DNA of 9,272 nt from an uncultured Blautia sp. (GTDB lineage: Bacteria > Bacillota > Clostridia > Lachnospirales > Lachnospiraceae), in assembly GCA_945872375.1 (NCBI GenBank), contig CAMBYR010000065.1, positions 1 to 9,272 of the forward strand. Reading direction: 5' to 3'. Each line of letters starts with the position of its first letter. Position 1 is the stretch's first letter. Under the pieces are notes generated by a model that worked only from the letters and a program-made list of their open reading frames with translations, was not told where the DNA came from and searched no databases. Both the position numbers and the translations under genes were made by a program. Positions 1 through 7,145 of the stretch are shown one piece after another.

Positions 1-120
1 TATCAGAAAAAAAAGATGAGAAACAGAACTGCCGCATAGATTCAAAAAAAGAATTTCTATGGGGTAGGGGAAGTGCGCTTTCTTTGCGCATGATTTCAGT
101 CATTTATACACAACAGGTAC
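1..120. other. Non-coding flank downstream of the operon
   Basis: No gene is supported here. The plus-strand frame beginning at base 1 closes at a TAG (37-39) after twelve residues; it could be the tail of a convergent gene entering from the left, which would suit the bidirectional terminator, but nothing identifies it. A small hairpin (TGCGC 74-78 with GCGCA 86-90) has no T-run on either side. No convincing promoter is seen. Confidence 0.5.
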
Positions 121-172
121 AAAAAGGGAGATGCGAAAAAACTCAATCGAGTTTTTTCACATCCCCCTTTTT
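121..172 (-). terminator. Intrinsic terminator of the operon, near-perfect 24-bp stem
   Basis: The arms are 121-144 and 149-172 with a 4-base loop (145-148). Of 24 stem positions 22 pair; mismatches are 134/159 and 129/164. Read on the minus strand, the descending arm ends in CCCTTTTT after a G/C-rich lower stem, as expected for Rho-independent termination. The plus strand also ends in CCCCCTTTTT, so the hairpin can work in both directions. It begins 26 bases after the stop of the last antiporter gene. Confidence 0.92.
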
Positions 173-198
173 ATGATATTTTCAAACCAAAATGCCGC

Positions 199-2247
199 CT
201 ACCACAGAATCAGATAGATCAGAGTCAGACAAAGTCCGATTCCCACCAGCATGAGTCCAAAGGAGAGGCTTCTCTGAATAATTTTACTGGATTCCGCCAG
301 TTCTTCACTGCGCACAGCCATGATATGAATATAATCCTTCCCGGAAGGCTTCCGGCGCTTCCAGGTGAGATTTCCAAATGCCTGAATTCCATTGAGTATT
401 TTACCAAAAAATACGGTAAACACATTTCCTTCCGGGCGTTCATACGGAAGAGGGCTGTCTCTGTAAATCGTTTTTCGGAGTGCAACCACGCAAAGATCCA
501 CCGCACTGTCCACAATTCTGCTGAAAATCCCGCCCACAAGAGGCAAAAAGCCAAGCAGTACCGGGCGATAGATCAGATTTTCCATATCCATCCACTGAGG
601 CCAGCGGTTGATATATCTTCCCTCTTTCATCAGGCACCGGCGGATAATGCATACATAAACCACAGCTCCGATGGCAATGGAAATCACAGCCCCGGACAGA
701 TTTGCCAGACTGAAATACGCCACCCGATGACCAAATTCCGAAAGATGCATCAGACTCTGTCCGGCTTCTGCGGCGCGGTCCATCAGAGAATGAGGAAACA
801 GTCCCCAGATCACCAACAGTACTGCGCTTCCTGTCAGCGCACCTTTGCTCTGAAGGTTCATATAGGACTTCATGCCGTCGAATCTGCGCTGTACCTCCGC
901 GCTTTTGTTTTTCTCCACAAAAACGGCCACAAACAGCTTCGTCATATACGCTACAGTCAGACCTCCGCTGATCAGAAAGATCCATTCCACTGCCTTCATA
1001 TGCCAGCCTCCTCCATATTCCACGATACTTTCATGAAGAAGCGTCTTGCTGATATATCCGCCAAAAAGAGGAATTCCTCCAATTGCCAGTGCTCCTGACA
1101 GGAAAATAAACTTCAAAAGCGGTTTCTTTCTGCCAAATCCCCTGATTTCATTCAGATCCAGGGCATGTGCATTCATAAAGACAACGCCTGCTGCCATAAA
1201 AAGAACCAGTTTGATCATCGAATGATTGATCATATGCAGCATGGTTCCGTGTACTGCCAGTGCATTTTCCTCGCCCAGCAGCCCCTGCATTCCCACGCCA
1301 ACCAGAATAAATCCGATCTGTGACATGGAGGAGCATGCCAGTGTCCGCTTCAGATCCACGGAAAATACTGCCAGCAAAGCGCCGCCAAACATGGTCAGCA
1401 CACCGATGATCAGAATCAGCATCCCCCATTCCGGATCGTGAAGGAACAGATTGCTGCTGATGATCAGAATCCCGAAGATACCCGTTTTCGTCAGAATACC
1501 GGACAAAAGTGCCGATGCCGGAGCCGGAGCCACCGGGTGTGCCTTCGGAAGCCAGATGTGCAGAGGAAATGCACCTGCTTTTGCTCCGAATCCCACCAGC
1601 AGGCAGGTTCCTGCCCCATAGAGGGCTTCCCTGTTTTCACAGGCTTTCGCCGCTTCCAGAAGCTCTGACATTTCCAGAGTACCAAGCTGATGATACAAAA
1701 GAAACAGCCCCATCAGCATTACAAGACCGCCAATGACTGCCACCGCAAGGTAGGTTCCCGCAGCCCGAAGCGACGGCCCGTTTTCTTCCTGTGCCACCCA
1801 TACATAGGAGGTAAAGGACATTATTTCAAAGAAAATAAATGTTGTATACAGGTCGGACGATAAAAATACGCCCATGGTGGCTCCCAGCGTCAGAAGCAGG
1901 AACAGATAAAACCGGTTCCTGTGATGATGGTGCTGAAAATATTCCCGGGAAAGGAGCGTTGTCATCATCCACATCAACGCAGCGATCATACTGTAGATCA
2001 CCCGGAATCCATCCATGGTAAATCCCAGTCCGAACCCGCAGATCTCCGGCACACGAAATGCCGCTATGGTCTCTCCGCCGATCCTGCCTCCTGCTGCCAG
2101 AACAGGGAGCAGCGTCAGCACAAATTCACTGATCACAATAAACTGAGCCAGGTAATCTCTCAGATTCTTCTGTTTCCGTCCCACAGCATAGGAAAGAAGC
2201 CCTCCAAGGAACGGATAAAACACAAGAATTACCGGAATTGTATTCAT
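199..2247 (-). CDS. Large HyfB/NuoL-like antiporter subunit with C-terminal extension (antiporter subunit 4)
   Basis: The protein has 682 aa when started at ATG 2247. The first ~490 residues are a 14-helix antiporter domain: Glu141 in TM5 (IFFEIMSF), Lys223 in TM7 (GFGAKAGAFPLHIWLP), His237 in AHPVAPAPASALLSG, Lys254 in TM8, Lys346 (NHSMIKLVLF) and Lys401 (GYISKTLL). About 190 extra residues follow: a helix at 516-537, the segment WPQWMDMENLIYRP at 549-562, a long partly amphipathic region, and a final helix at 661-682. This layout recalls HyfB/HycC, large Mrp-like subunits, and the NuoL lateral-helix extension. An in-frame GTG at 2256 lies inside the ribosome binding site (AAGGGAG, 2256-2262), which is 8 bases from ATG 2247, so I prefer the ATG. 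A run of four histidines occurs at 106-109 between TM3 and TM4. It is the last gene of the operon; its TAG stop is 26 bases from the terminator stem. Confidence 0.9.
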   Translation of the reverse strand: MNTIPVILVFYPFLGGLLSYAVGRKQKNLRDYLAQFIVISEFVLTLLPVLAAGGRIGGETIAAFRVPEICGFGLGFTMDGFRVIYSMIAALMWMMTTLLSREYFQHHHHRNRFYLFLLLTLGATMGVFLSSDLYTTFIFFEIMSFTSYVWVAQEENGPSLRAAGTYLAVAVIGGLVMLMGLFLLYHQLGTLEMSELLEAAKACENREALYGAGTCLLVGFGAKAGAFPLHIWLPKAHPVAPAPASALLSGILTKTGIFGILIISSNLFLHDPEWGMLILIIGVLTMFGGALLAVFSVDLKRTLACSSMSQIGFILVGVGMQGLLGEENALAVHGTMLHMINHSMIKLVLFMAAGVVFMNAHALDLNEIRGFGRKKPLLKFIFLSGALAIGGIPLFGGYISKTLLHESIVEYGGGWHMKAVEWIFLISGGLTVAYMTKLFVAVFVEKNKSAEVQRRFDGMKSYMNLQSKGALTGSAVLLVIWGLFPHSLMDRAAEAGQSLMHLSEFGHRVAYFSLANLSGAVISIAIGAVVYVCIIRRCLMKEGRYINRWPQWMDMENLIYRPVLLGFLPLVGGIFSRIVDSAVDLCVVALRKTIYRDSPLPYERPEGNVFTVFFGKILNGIQAFGNLTWKRRKPSGKDYIHIMAVRSEELAESSKIIQRSLSFGLMLVGIGLCLTLIYLILW

Positions 2248-2255
2248 TTTTTCCA

Positions 2256-2262
2256 CTCCCTT
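2256..2262 (-). promoter_or_regulatory. Ribosome binding site deciding the antiporter subunit 4 start
   Basis: AAGGGAG on the minus strand lies 8 bases upstream of ATG 2247. Its last base is also the first base of the in-frame GTG at 2256-2254, which therefore cannot be the main start with this site. Confidence 0.7.
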
Positions 2263-2263
2263 C

Positions 2264-3736
2264 CTACATCACTGCTGCAACCGTCTTCAGCGCGTCAATC
2301 ATAGGCTGCGGATGAAGTCCGATCACAACCATCGCAATCACAAAAAGTCCCAGAGGAAGCAGCATTTTCCAGCTCGGATCTTTGATTCCTTCCAGGGCAC
2401 GGTAGTCAAAATCCCGTCCCGGGAAAAATGCACGAACCGTAATGGACATCATATACGTAGCCGTCAAAATAGCAGAAATCAGAAGCGCTGCCACGCCCAC
2501 ATAAGCGAGAGGCGTATCACATGACACAGCCGCCTCTGCCAGATTCCATTTGCCGATAAAACCGCAGAGACCGGGAACCCCCATCAGAGCCAGCCCCGAA
2601 ACGGTAAATGCAGCAAATACCATCGGCATCTTTCTGCCCATTCCGTCAAGCTGATGAATATACTGTCTCTCCGTTTTGCAGATCACAGCACCTGCACAGA
2701 AAAATGCACAGATTTTCATAATCGCATGACAGATCATGTGACTCATGGCACCCACAAGTCCCATAGGTGTCATCAGTACCACGCCAAACAAAATATAGGA
2801 AAGATTGCTCACCGTGGACCAGGCCAGACGTCGTTTCAGATGTGTTTCCTTCAGCGCCCGGCTGCATCCGTATACAATGGTTATGATTACAAGGACCATC
2901 ACCACATTCTGAGCCCAGGTCCCCCGGAGATTTTCCACGCCAAAGCTGTAATATGTCACACGCATTACGGAAAAAACGCCTGCTTTCACAACTGCCACAG
3001 CGTGAAGAAGAGCCGTTACAGGAGTGGGAGCAACGCCCGCTTTCGGAAGCCAGCCTGAAAACGGCCACATGGCTGCCTTTACGCTGAATCCGCAGAAACA
3101 GATTACATAGACCAGCAGAAGAAGGTTCTGTCTGTCTCCCATACTTCCCGGGCTGATCACACCGCCGGGCACAAACGTTGCCGTACTTCCAAAGGTCAGA
3201 ATAAAAATCATTCCGATAAACGCAAAAGCCGCACCGCCCAGAGAATAATACAGATATGTCCGGCTTGCCAGAATAGCTTCCCGCGTCATCGTATGCATAA
3301 TCAGCGGAAGCGTCACCAGTGTCATCATTTCATAGAAGAAATACATGGTCAGAATGTTTTCGGCAAAGGCAATTCCCAAAGTGATTCCGTACGTAATCAC
3401 ATAAAACATAAAGAAAAACCTCTCACCCTTTTCATGTTCCATATATTCAAACGCATATAACGCCGCCAGCGGCCAGAGCGTAGACAGGATTCCCGCAAAA
3501 ACGGTTCCCAGACCATCCAGCCGGAAGCTGATGCTTAAATTTCCCGTAAATCGAAATAACACAAATGTTCCATCCGGCCGGGAGCACAAAATCGCCCAGA
3601 CCAGAATCGATGTCACAAGCACAATGCTTTCCACATACCACATTCTCTGCTTCCGTGTTCGAAAAGGAATCAGAGGAATGACCACTCCCAGAACCACAGG
3701 GAGCAAAACAGCCGCTACCATCATACCAGCATTCAT
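2264..3736 (-). CDS. NuoL/MrpA-N-like antiporter subunit (antiporter subunit 3)
   Basis: This 490-aa protein has about 14 predicted helices. Conserved positions are Glu136 in TM5 (MYFFYEMMTLV), Lys220 in TM7 (FSVKAAMWPFSGWLPKAG), His245 and Lys251 in VAPTPVTALLHAVAVVKAGVF, Lys341 (CHAIMKICAFF) and Lys396 (GFIGKWNL). The APTPVTALLH...VKAG motif is the form seen in NuoL and the N-terminal half of MrpA. Of the four antiporter subunits here, this one is the best candidate to stand in for the missing MrpA antiporter half. It shares many non-catalytic stretches with subunit 2 (HExxExRFF in the loop before TM4, RGTWxQ, a GG-V-P loop, a PxPMI/PLI end), so the two appear to be paralogues. It starts 15 bases after the previous stop, with a purine-rich AAGGGGGAG site 5 bases upstream of ATG 3736. 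Unlike subunit 2 it carries its histidine after, not before, the proline motif. Confidence 0.91.
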   Translation of the reverse strand: MNAGMMVAAVLLPVVLGVVIPLIPFRTRKQRMWYVESIVLVTSILVWAILCSRPDGTFVLFRFTGNLSISFRLDGLGTVFAGILSTLWPLAALYAFEYMEHEKGERFFFMFYVITYGITLGIAFAENILTMYFFYEMMTLVTLPLIMHTMTREAILASRTYLYYSLGGAAFAFIGMIFILTFGSTATFVPGGVISPGSMGDRQNLLLLVYVICFCGFSVKAAMWPFSGWLPKAGVAPTPVTALLHAVAVVKAGVFSVMRVTYYSFGVENLRGTWAQNVVMVLVIITIVYGCSRALKETHLKRRLAWSTVSNLSYILFGVVLMTPMGLVGAMSHMICHAIMKICAFFCAGAVICKTERQYIHQLDGMGRKMPMVFAAFTVSGLALMGVPGLCGFIGKWNLAEAAVSCDTPLAYVGVAALLISAILTATYMMSITVRAFFPGRDFDYRALEGIKDPSWKMLLPLGLFVIAMVVIGLHPQPMIDALKTVAAVM

Positions 3737-3751
3737 TTGATCTCCCCCTTT

Positions 3752-5245
3752 CTACATCAGCCCGGACGCGAGCCGGGTAAAAGATTCAATCAGTGGATTG
3801 GGCAGGATTCCGGGAAGAATCGTCAGCGCCGCAAGCACAGCCAAAGGCACCAGCATCCAAAGCGACGGTTCTTTTCGTTCTGCCGTTTTTCCGTCTCCCG
3901 GGAAAAATCCGTTCATGGTGACCGGAAGAAGGTATCCCGCCGTCAAAAGAGCACTGACCAGAAGAACTGCCGGACCGAGGATTCCAAAAGCTCCCACATT
4001 GCCGTCCAGAGCGCCCTGTGCCAGATACCATTTGCTGACAAATCCGCTGGCCGGCGGAATGCCGATCAGGGCCAGAGAAGCAAAGGTGTAGCACCAGAGC
4101 GTTTTAGGCATCCGTTTTCCGATTCCCTTATAATCGCTGACGCGTGTTTTTCCGGTTTCAAAAATAAAGATACCTGCCGTTAAAAACAGAGCCGTTTTGG
4201 TAAATGCGTGAAATACCGTGTGAAGCAGCGCTCCCGTAAATCCCACAGGATTCAAAAGCGAAAGGCCAAACAGGATATAGGAAATCTGACTCACCGTGGA
4301 ATAGGCAAGACGCTTTTTGAACACAGGTTCCCGATAGGCCAGCATCGATCCCATAAACACAGTAACAAGTGTCATGATCATCCAGGCTGTCTGTACCCAG
4401 GTGCCCCGGATGAAATCCGGTCCCACAATATAGTAAACAGTCCGGATCGCCGCCAGCACTCCGCCCTTTACCATAATACCGGAAAGCACTGCAGACGCAG
4501 ACGCCGGTGCCGCCGGATGAGCCACCGGAAGCCAGGAATGCAGAGGCAGCATACCTGCCTTTGCTCCGAATCCCACCAGCATCAGAAAGACCGCAGCCAG
4601 AAGAAGTCCTCTGTGTCCCGATGCAAGAGCCGGGTTCAGCACACCTCCGGCCGTAAAAGTCAGAGTGTCACAGTTCTGATACAAAATAAAGATTCCAAAC
4701 AGCGCCATGTACGCTCCGCAAAGGGAATACAGCAGATATTTCAACGCTGCCATAATGGCTTCCTTCGTTCCGCTGTGAAGAACCAGCGGCGCGGAAGTCA
4801 GCGTCATCAGCTCATAAAAGAAATACATGGTGACCAGGTTTCCGGAAAACTGCAGCGCTGCAAGCACTCCGTATACCAACAGGAAAAAGCCGAAAAATCG
4901 TTTTTCATCACCTTCGTGTTTCAGATACACGAAGGAATATGCACCCACAGCAATCCAGACGATACTGGTAACTGTGATAAATATTCTGCTGATCTCATCA
5001 ATATGAAAATAAACAGGCAGCTTTTCCGTCAGATAAAACAGCGTCAGGCTTTTTTCTCCACTCCATGCGGCATACAGGGCCAGCACTGCAGAAACAATCA
5101 GAATGACTCCCACGAAGAGGTGAAGCCGACGGTTTTCATCCTCCCCTTCTTCCATCTTTCCCAGATGCTCCCGAAATGAGGCCAGAAGCAGAAAGATTCC
5201 GGATATTGCCGGAATAAACACCGGCAGCAAAATCCAACTATTCAT
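3752..5245 (-). CDS. NuoL/M-family antiporter-like subunit (antiporter subunit 2)
   Basis: This 497-aa, roughly 14-helix protein belongs to the proton-conducting transporter superfamily (MrpA N-terminus, MrpD, NuoL/M/N, HyfB). Key residues are Glu145 in TM5 (MYFFYELMTLT), Lys229 in TM7 (GFGAKAGMLPLHSWLP), His243 with prolines in HPAAPASASAVLSG, Lys260 in TM8, Lys350 (FHAFTKTALF) and Lys405 (GFVSKWYL). All residues expected for a working ion path are therefore present. A charged cytoplasmic-type stretch at 24-40 (KMEEGEDENRR) separates TM1 from TM2. The gene starts 12 bases after the mrpD stop; AGGAGG (5254-5259) is 8 bases from the ATG and overlaps the previous TAG stop. It resembles the next subunit along its whole length, consistent with tandem duplication. 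Automated pipelines would probably call it complex I subunit 5 or NuoM, but no complex I genes accompany it here. Confidence 0.9.
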   Translation of the reverse strand: MNSWILLPVFIPAISGIFLLLASFREHLGKMEEGEDENRRLHLFVGVILIVSAVLALYAAWSGEKSLTLFYLTEKLPVYFHIDEISRIFITVTSIVWIAVGAYSFVYLKHEGDEKRFFGFFLLVYGVLAALQFSGNLVTMYFFYELMTLTSAPLVLHSGTKEAIMAALKYLLYSLCGAYMALFGIFILYQNCDTLTFTAGGVLNPALASGHRGLLLAAVFLMLVGFGAKAGMLPLHSWLPVAHPAAPASASAVLSGIMVKGGVLAAIRTVYYIVGPDFIRGTWVQTAWMIMTLVTVFMGSMLAYREPVFKKRLAYSTVSQISYILFGLSLLNPVGFTGALLHTVFHAFTKTALFLTAGIFIFETGKTRVSDYKGIGKRMPKTLWCYTFASLALIGIPPASGFVSKWYLAQGALDGNVGAFGILGPAVLLVSALLTAGYLLPVTMNGFFPGDGKTAERKEPSLWMLVPLAVLAALTILPGILPNPLIESFTRLASGLM

Positions 5246-5253
5246 ATTCTTTT

Positions 5254-5259
5254 CCTCCT
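5254..5259 (-). promoter_or_regulatory. Ribosome binding site of antiporter subunit 2, overlapping the mrpD stop codon
   Basis: AGGAGG on the minus strand overlaps the TAG stop of the preceding gene (5260-5258) and lies 8 bases from ATG 5245. A ribosome terminating on mrpD would cover this site, an arrangement that fits termination-reinitiation coupling. Confidence 0.7.
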
Positions 5260-6766
5260 AGGCAAACATTGCGAGTCCGCGTCTGAACAATGTAATAATC
5301 GGTTCTGAGCTTAATCCCAGCACAAGATTCAGGATAATAAAACAGATCAGCGCCGCAGATTTGGGAAGTCTTTCCCGTGCCTTCATGGTAATATACCCTT
5401 TTTCCCTGGTAATTTCCGCAGGAACCGGCGTGTAGATCCGAATCACCGTCTTCATAAAATATACGGCATTAAGAATCGTACTGATCGCCAGAGCAATCAG
5501 TGTCAGCAGCATTTTATTCCGGCTTTCCATACCCGCCTGTGCAAACAGAAGCTTGGAGATAAAGCCGGAAAACATGGGGATGCCGACCATGGACAGAGAG
5601 CCCACCGTGAAAGCCACGCCGGCCAGCTTATTCCGGTATCCCGCTCCTGTGAGATCCAGGAATTTTGTGCTGTCCCCGGACACATCGGTAAGTCCGGATG
5701 CAGCCACAAACAGCAGGGATTTTGTTGCCGCATGGCAGACAATATGATAAATGCTGGCGATAACGCCCGCCGTAGTTCCAAGACCGAAGCCCATATAGAT
5801 ATAACCAATCTGAGCAACCGACGAATAGGCAATCATCCTGCGGATATTATTCTCCCAGATGGCACTGATCGATCCCATGATCATTCCTGCAATTCCAAAT
5901 ACAAACAGCACGTTGACTACCTTGCTGTCCCGGACGATTCCAAATCCAAACACCCGGAAAAAGATCTTTACCAGCAGAAAAATATATCCTTTGGAAACCA
6001 GGGACGACAAAATCGCCGCTGAGGATAATGTGGAATAGCCATAGGCATCCGGCAGCCAGGAGTGGAACGGAAACAGCGCACTCTTGATGGCAAGACCCGT
6101 AGACATCAGTCCGAGGGAAATCAGAAGCGGCACCGTATACTCTCCGCCTGCATGAAGGAGAGCCACCTGCTCCTTAATATTGCTCATCAGAAGGTGGCCG
6201 GTCAGTCCATACAGGAAGCAGATTCCCAGAAGAAGGAGACCGGAGCCCATCAGACTCATGATCATATAACGGGTAGCCGCCTCCAGCGTCCGGCCGTTCT
6301 GTTTGATCATAATCAGGCCGCAGGCGGAAATCGTGTTGATCTCCACAAATACATAAGCCGTAAAAAGGTCGTTGGTATAAATCAGCGCAAGCAGTGAGCA
6401 AAGCAGCATGTTTACCATAACATAATAAAGATTCTGTTTGGTATCCTCAATCTCCTCTTCCCGTTCAAACACGCCGCCCAGCATACAGAGCAGCATGATC
6501 AGACAGAAGAACACTGCCATAAAGGCCTCCAGGATTCCCACCCGGATTTCATTTCCCCAGGGTGCCGGAAAATGTCCCATTGTGTACACAAAAGCTTCGT
6601 CCGTCACCGCCACAAAAACGAGCACAGCCACGGACATGGCTCCAATAATGGAAATCACCGCCAGGTTCAGCCATTTTGCTTTCTTCCCGCCCAGCACAGA
6701 GGAAAGAGGGCCTGCAAACAGGGAAAGGATAATTGACATAAACGGAAAGTTCTGCACAAAAGCCAT
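5258..6766 (-). CDS. mrpD: MrpD/MbhH-like proton-translocating antiporter subunit (antiporter subunit 1)
   Basis: The protein has 502 aa and about 14 predicted membrane helices, the normal size for MrpD, MbhH and NuoM/N-type subunits. Superfamily ion-path residues are visible: Glu142 in TM5 (YVFVEINT), Lys228 in TM7 (LAIKSALFPFHSWLPDAY), Lys259 in TM8 (SSLVSKGY), Lys349 (HAATKSLLF) and Lys405 in TM12 (GFISKLL). These support an H+ (or H+/cation) channel in the membrane. The position directly after mrpC matches mrpD and mbhH. The TM8 segment reads YGYSTLSSAAILSS and lacks both prolines and the histidine that the other three antiporter subunits here carry. The start at 6766 has GGAGG 8 bases upstream and directly follows the mrpC stop. 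The stop codon is shared with the ribosome binding site of the next gene. MrpD is the best name by order; MbhH-like is equally acceptable. Confidence 0.93.
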   Translation of the reverse strand: MAFVQNFPFMSIILSLFAGPLSSVLGGKKAKWLNLAVISIIGAMSVAVLVFVAVTDEAFVYTMGHFPAPWGNEIRVGILEAFMAVFFCLIMLLCMLGGVFEREEEIEDTKQNLYYVMVNMLLCSLLALIYTNDLFTAYVFVEINTISACGLIMIKQNGRTLEAATRYMIMSLMGSGLLLLGICFLYGLTGHLLMSNIKEQVALLHAGGEYTVPLLISLGLMSTGLAIKSALFPFHSWLPDAYGYSTLSSAAILSSLVSKGYIFLLVKIFFRVFGFGIVRDSKVVNVLFVFGIAGMIMGSISAIWENNIRRMIAYSSVAQIGYIYMGFGLGTTAGVIASIYHIVCHAATKSLLFVAASGLTDVSGDSTKFLDLTGAGYRNKLAGVAFTVGSLSMVGIPMFSGFISKLLFAQAGMESRNKMLLTLIALAISTILNAVYFMKTVIRIYTPVPAEITREKGYITMKARERLPKSAALICFIILNLVLGLSSEPIITLFRRGLAMFA

Positions 6767-7144
6767 TTACAGTCCCTCCTTTTTCAGCCGGACCGATATC
6801 TCGTCCAGATCCAGCGTATGATATCGGCGATAAAGACGAATGGTCAGTGACAGCATCAGTGCCGTTACAGATACAGAAACAACGATACCTGTCAGGACCA
6901 GGCCGCTGGGAATGGGATTAATATATGCCTCCACACTCTGCACGCCATTTGTCACAATCGGGGCCTTTCTGCCTGCAATATAGCCCTTCAGGGCCAGAAA
7001 CAGATACATGGCCGTATCCATGATATTCAGACCGATGATCTTTTTGATCAGATTTTTCTGAAGAAGCAGATTGGAAAATCCAATTCCAAAAAGGATCATG
7101 GCAATTGCTTCCTCATAGTTTGTCAAAAGATTGGAAACATTCAT
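6767..7144 (-). CDS. mrpC: MrpC/NuoK-family cation antiporter subunit
   Basis: This 125-aa protein has three predicted helices (about residues 10-29, 34-54 and 82-105). It belongs to the MrpC/MnhC/MbhG family, a relative of complex I NuoK. Evidence is the NLIKKIIGLNIMDTAMYL segment (31-48) and the motif PIPSGLVLTGIVVS at 77-90, corresponding to the family PLPQALVLTAIVI. In this motif Gln-Ala is replaced by Ser-Gly. The subunit sits between the antiporter subunits and the MrpB/DUF4040 part in known complexes. ATG at 7144 has AAGGAG 9 bases upstream and starts one base after the preceding stop. A longer in-frame reading from 7213 would begin inside the previous gene and add non-family residues. 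Its stop TAA directly touches the ATG of the next gene with no base between. Confidence 0.95.
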   Translation of the reverse strand: MNVSNLLTNYEEAIAMILFGIGFSNLLLQKNLIKKIIGLNIMDTAMYLFLALKGYIAGRKAPIVTNGVQSVEAYINPIPSGLVLTGIVVSVSVTALMLSLTIRLYRRYHTLDLDEISVRLKKEGL

Positions 7145-7145
7145 A

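Noticed and set aside
74..90. Small hairpin TGCGC / GCGCA as a second terminator
   Set aside because: Only a 5-bp stem with a 7-base loop and no T-run on either strand.
9..103. Minus-strand open frame of 33 codons beyond the terminator
   Set aside because: No ribosome binding site, low-complexity ending (Phe/Ser runs), and position just past the operon terminator; no reason to think it is translated.
84..110. Plus-strand promoter-like pair (TTGCGC and TATACA)
   Set aside because: The spacing is 15 bases and the -35 match is poor; it would fire straight into the terminator hairpin.
325..1098. Plus-strand open frame of 257 codons opposite antiporter subunit 4
   Set aside because: Same reasoning: antisense shadow of a conserved gene with composition unlike a real protein.
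1921..1932. Four consecutive histidines in antiporter subunit 4 as a possible metal site
   Set aside because: A single short run in a loop with no second ligand cluster; too little to claim metal binding.
4208..5179. Long plus-strand open frame of 323 codons opposite antiporter subunit 2
   Set aside because: It lies wholly antisense to a clear membrane-protein gene. Its translation is rich in His, Arg, Gln, Ser and Lys with no recognisable domain, as expected when hydrophobic codons are read in reverse. No ribosome binding site stands out.
199..6766. A complex I (nuo) operon
   Set aside because: Only NuoL/M/N- and NuoK-like proteins occur. There is no NuoA, B, C, D, E, F, G, H, I or J, and the company of MrpB, E, F, G and DUF4040 proteins points to the Mrp/Mbh family.
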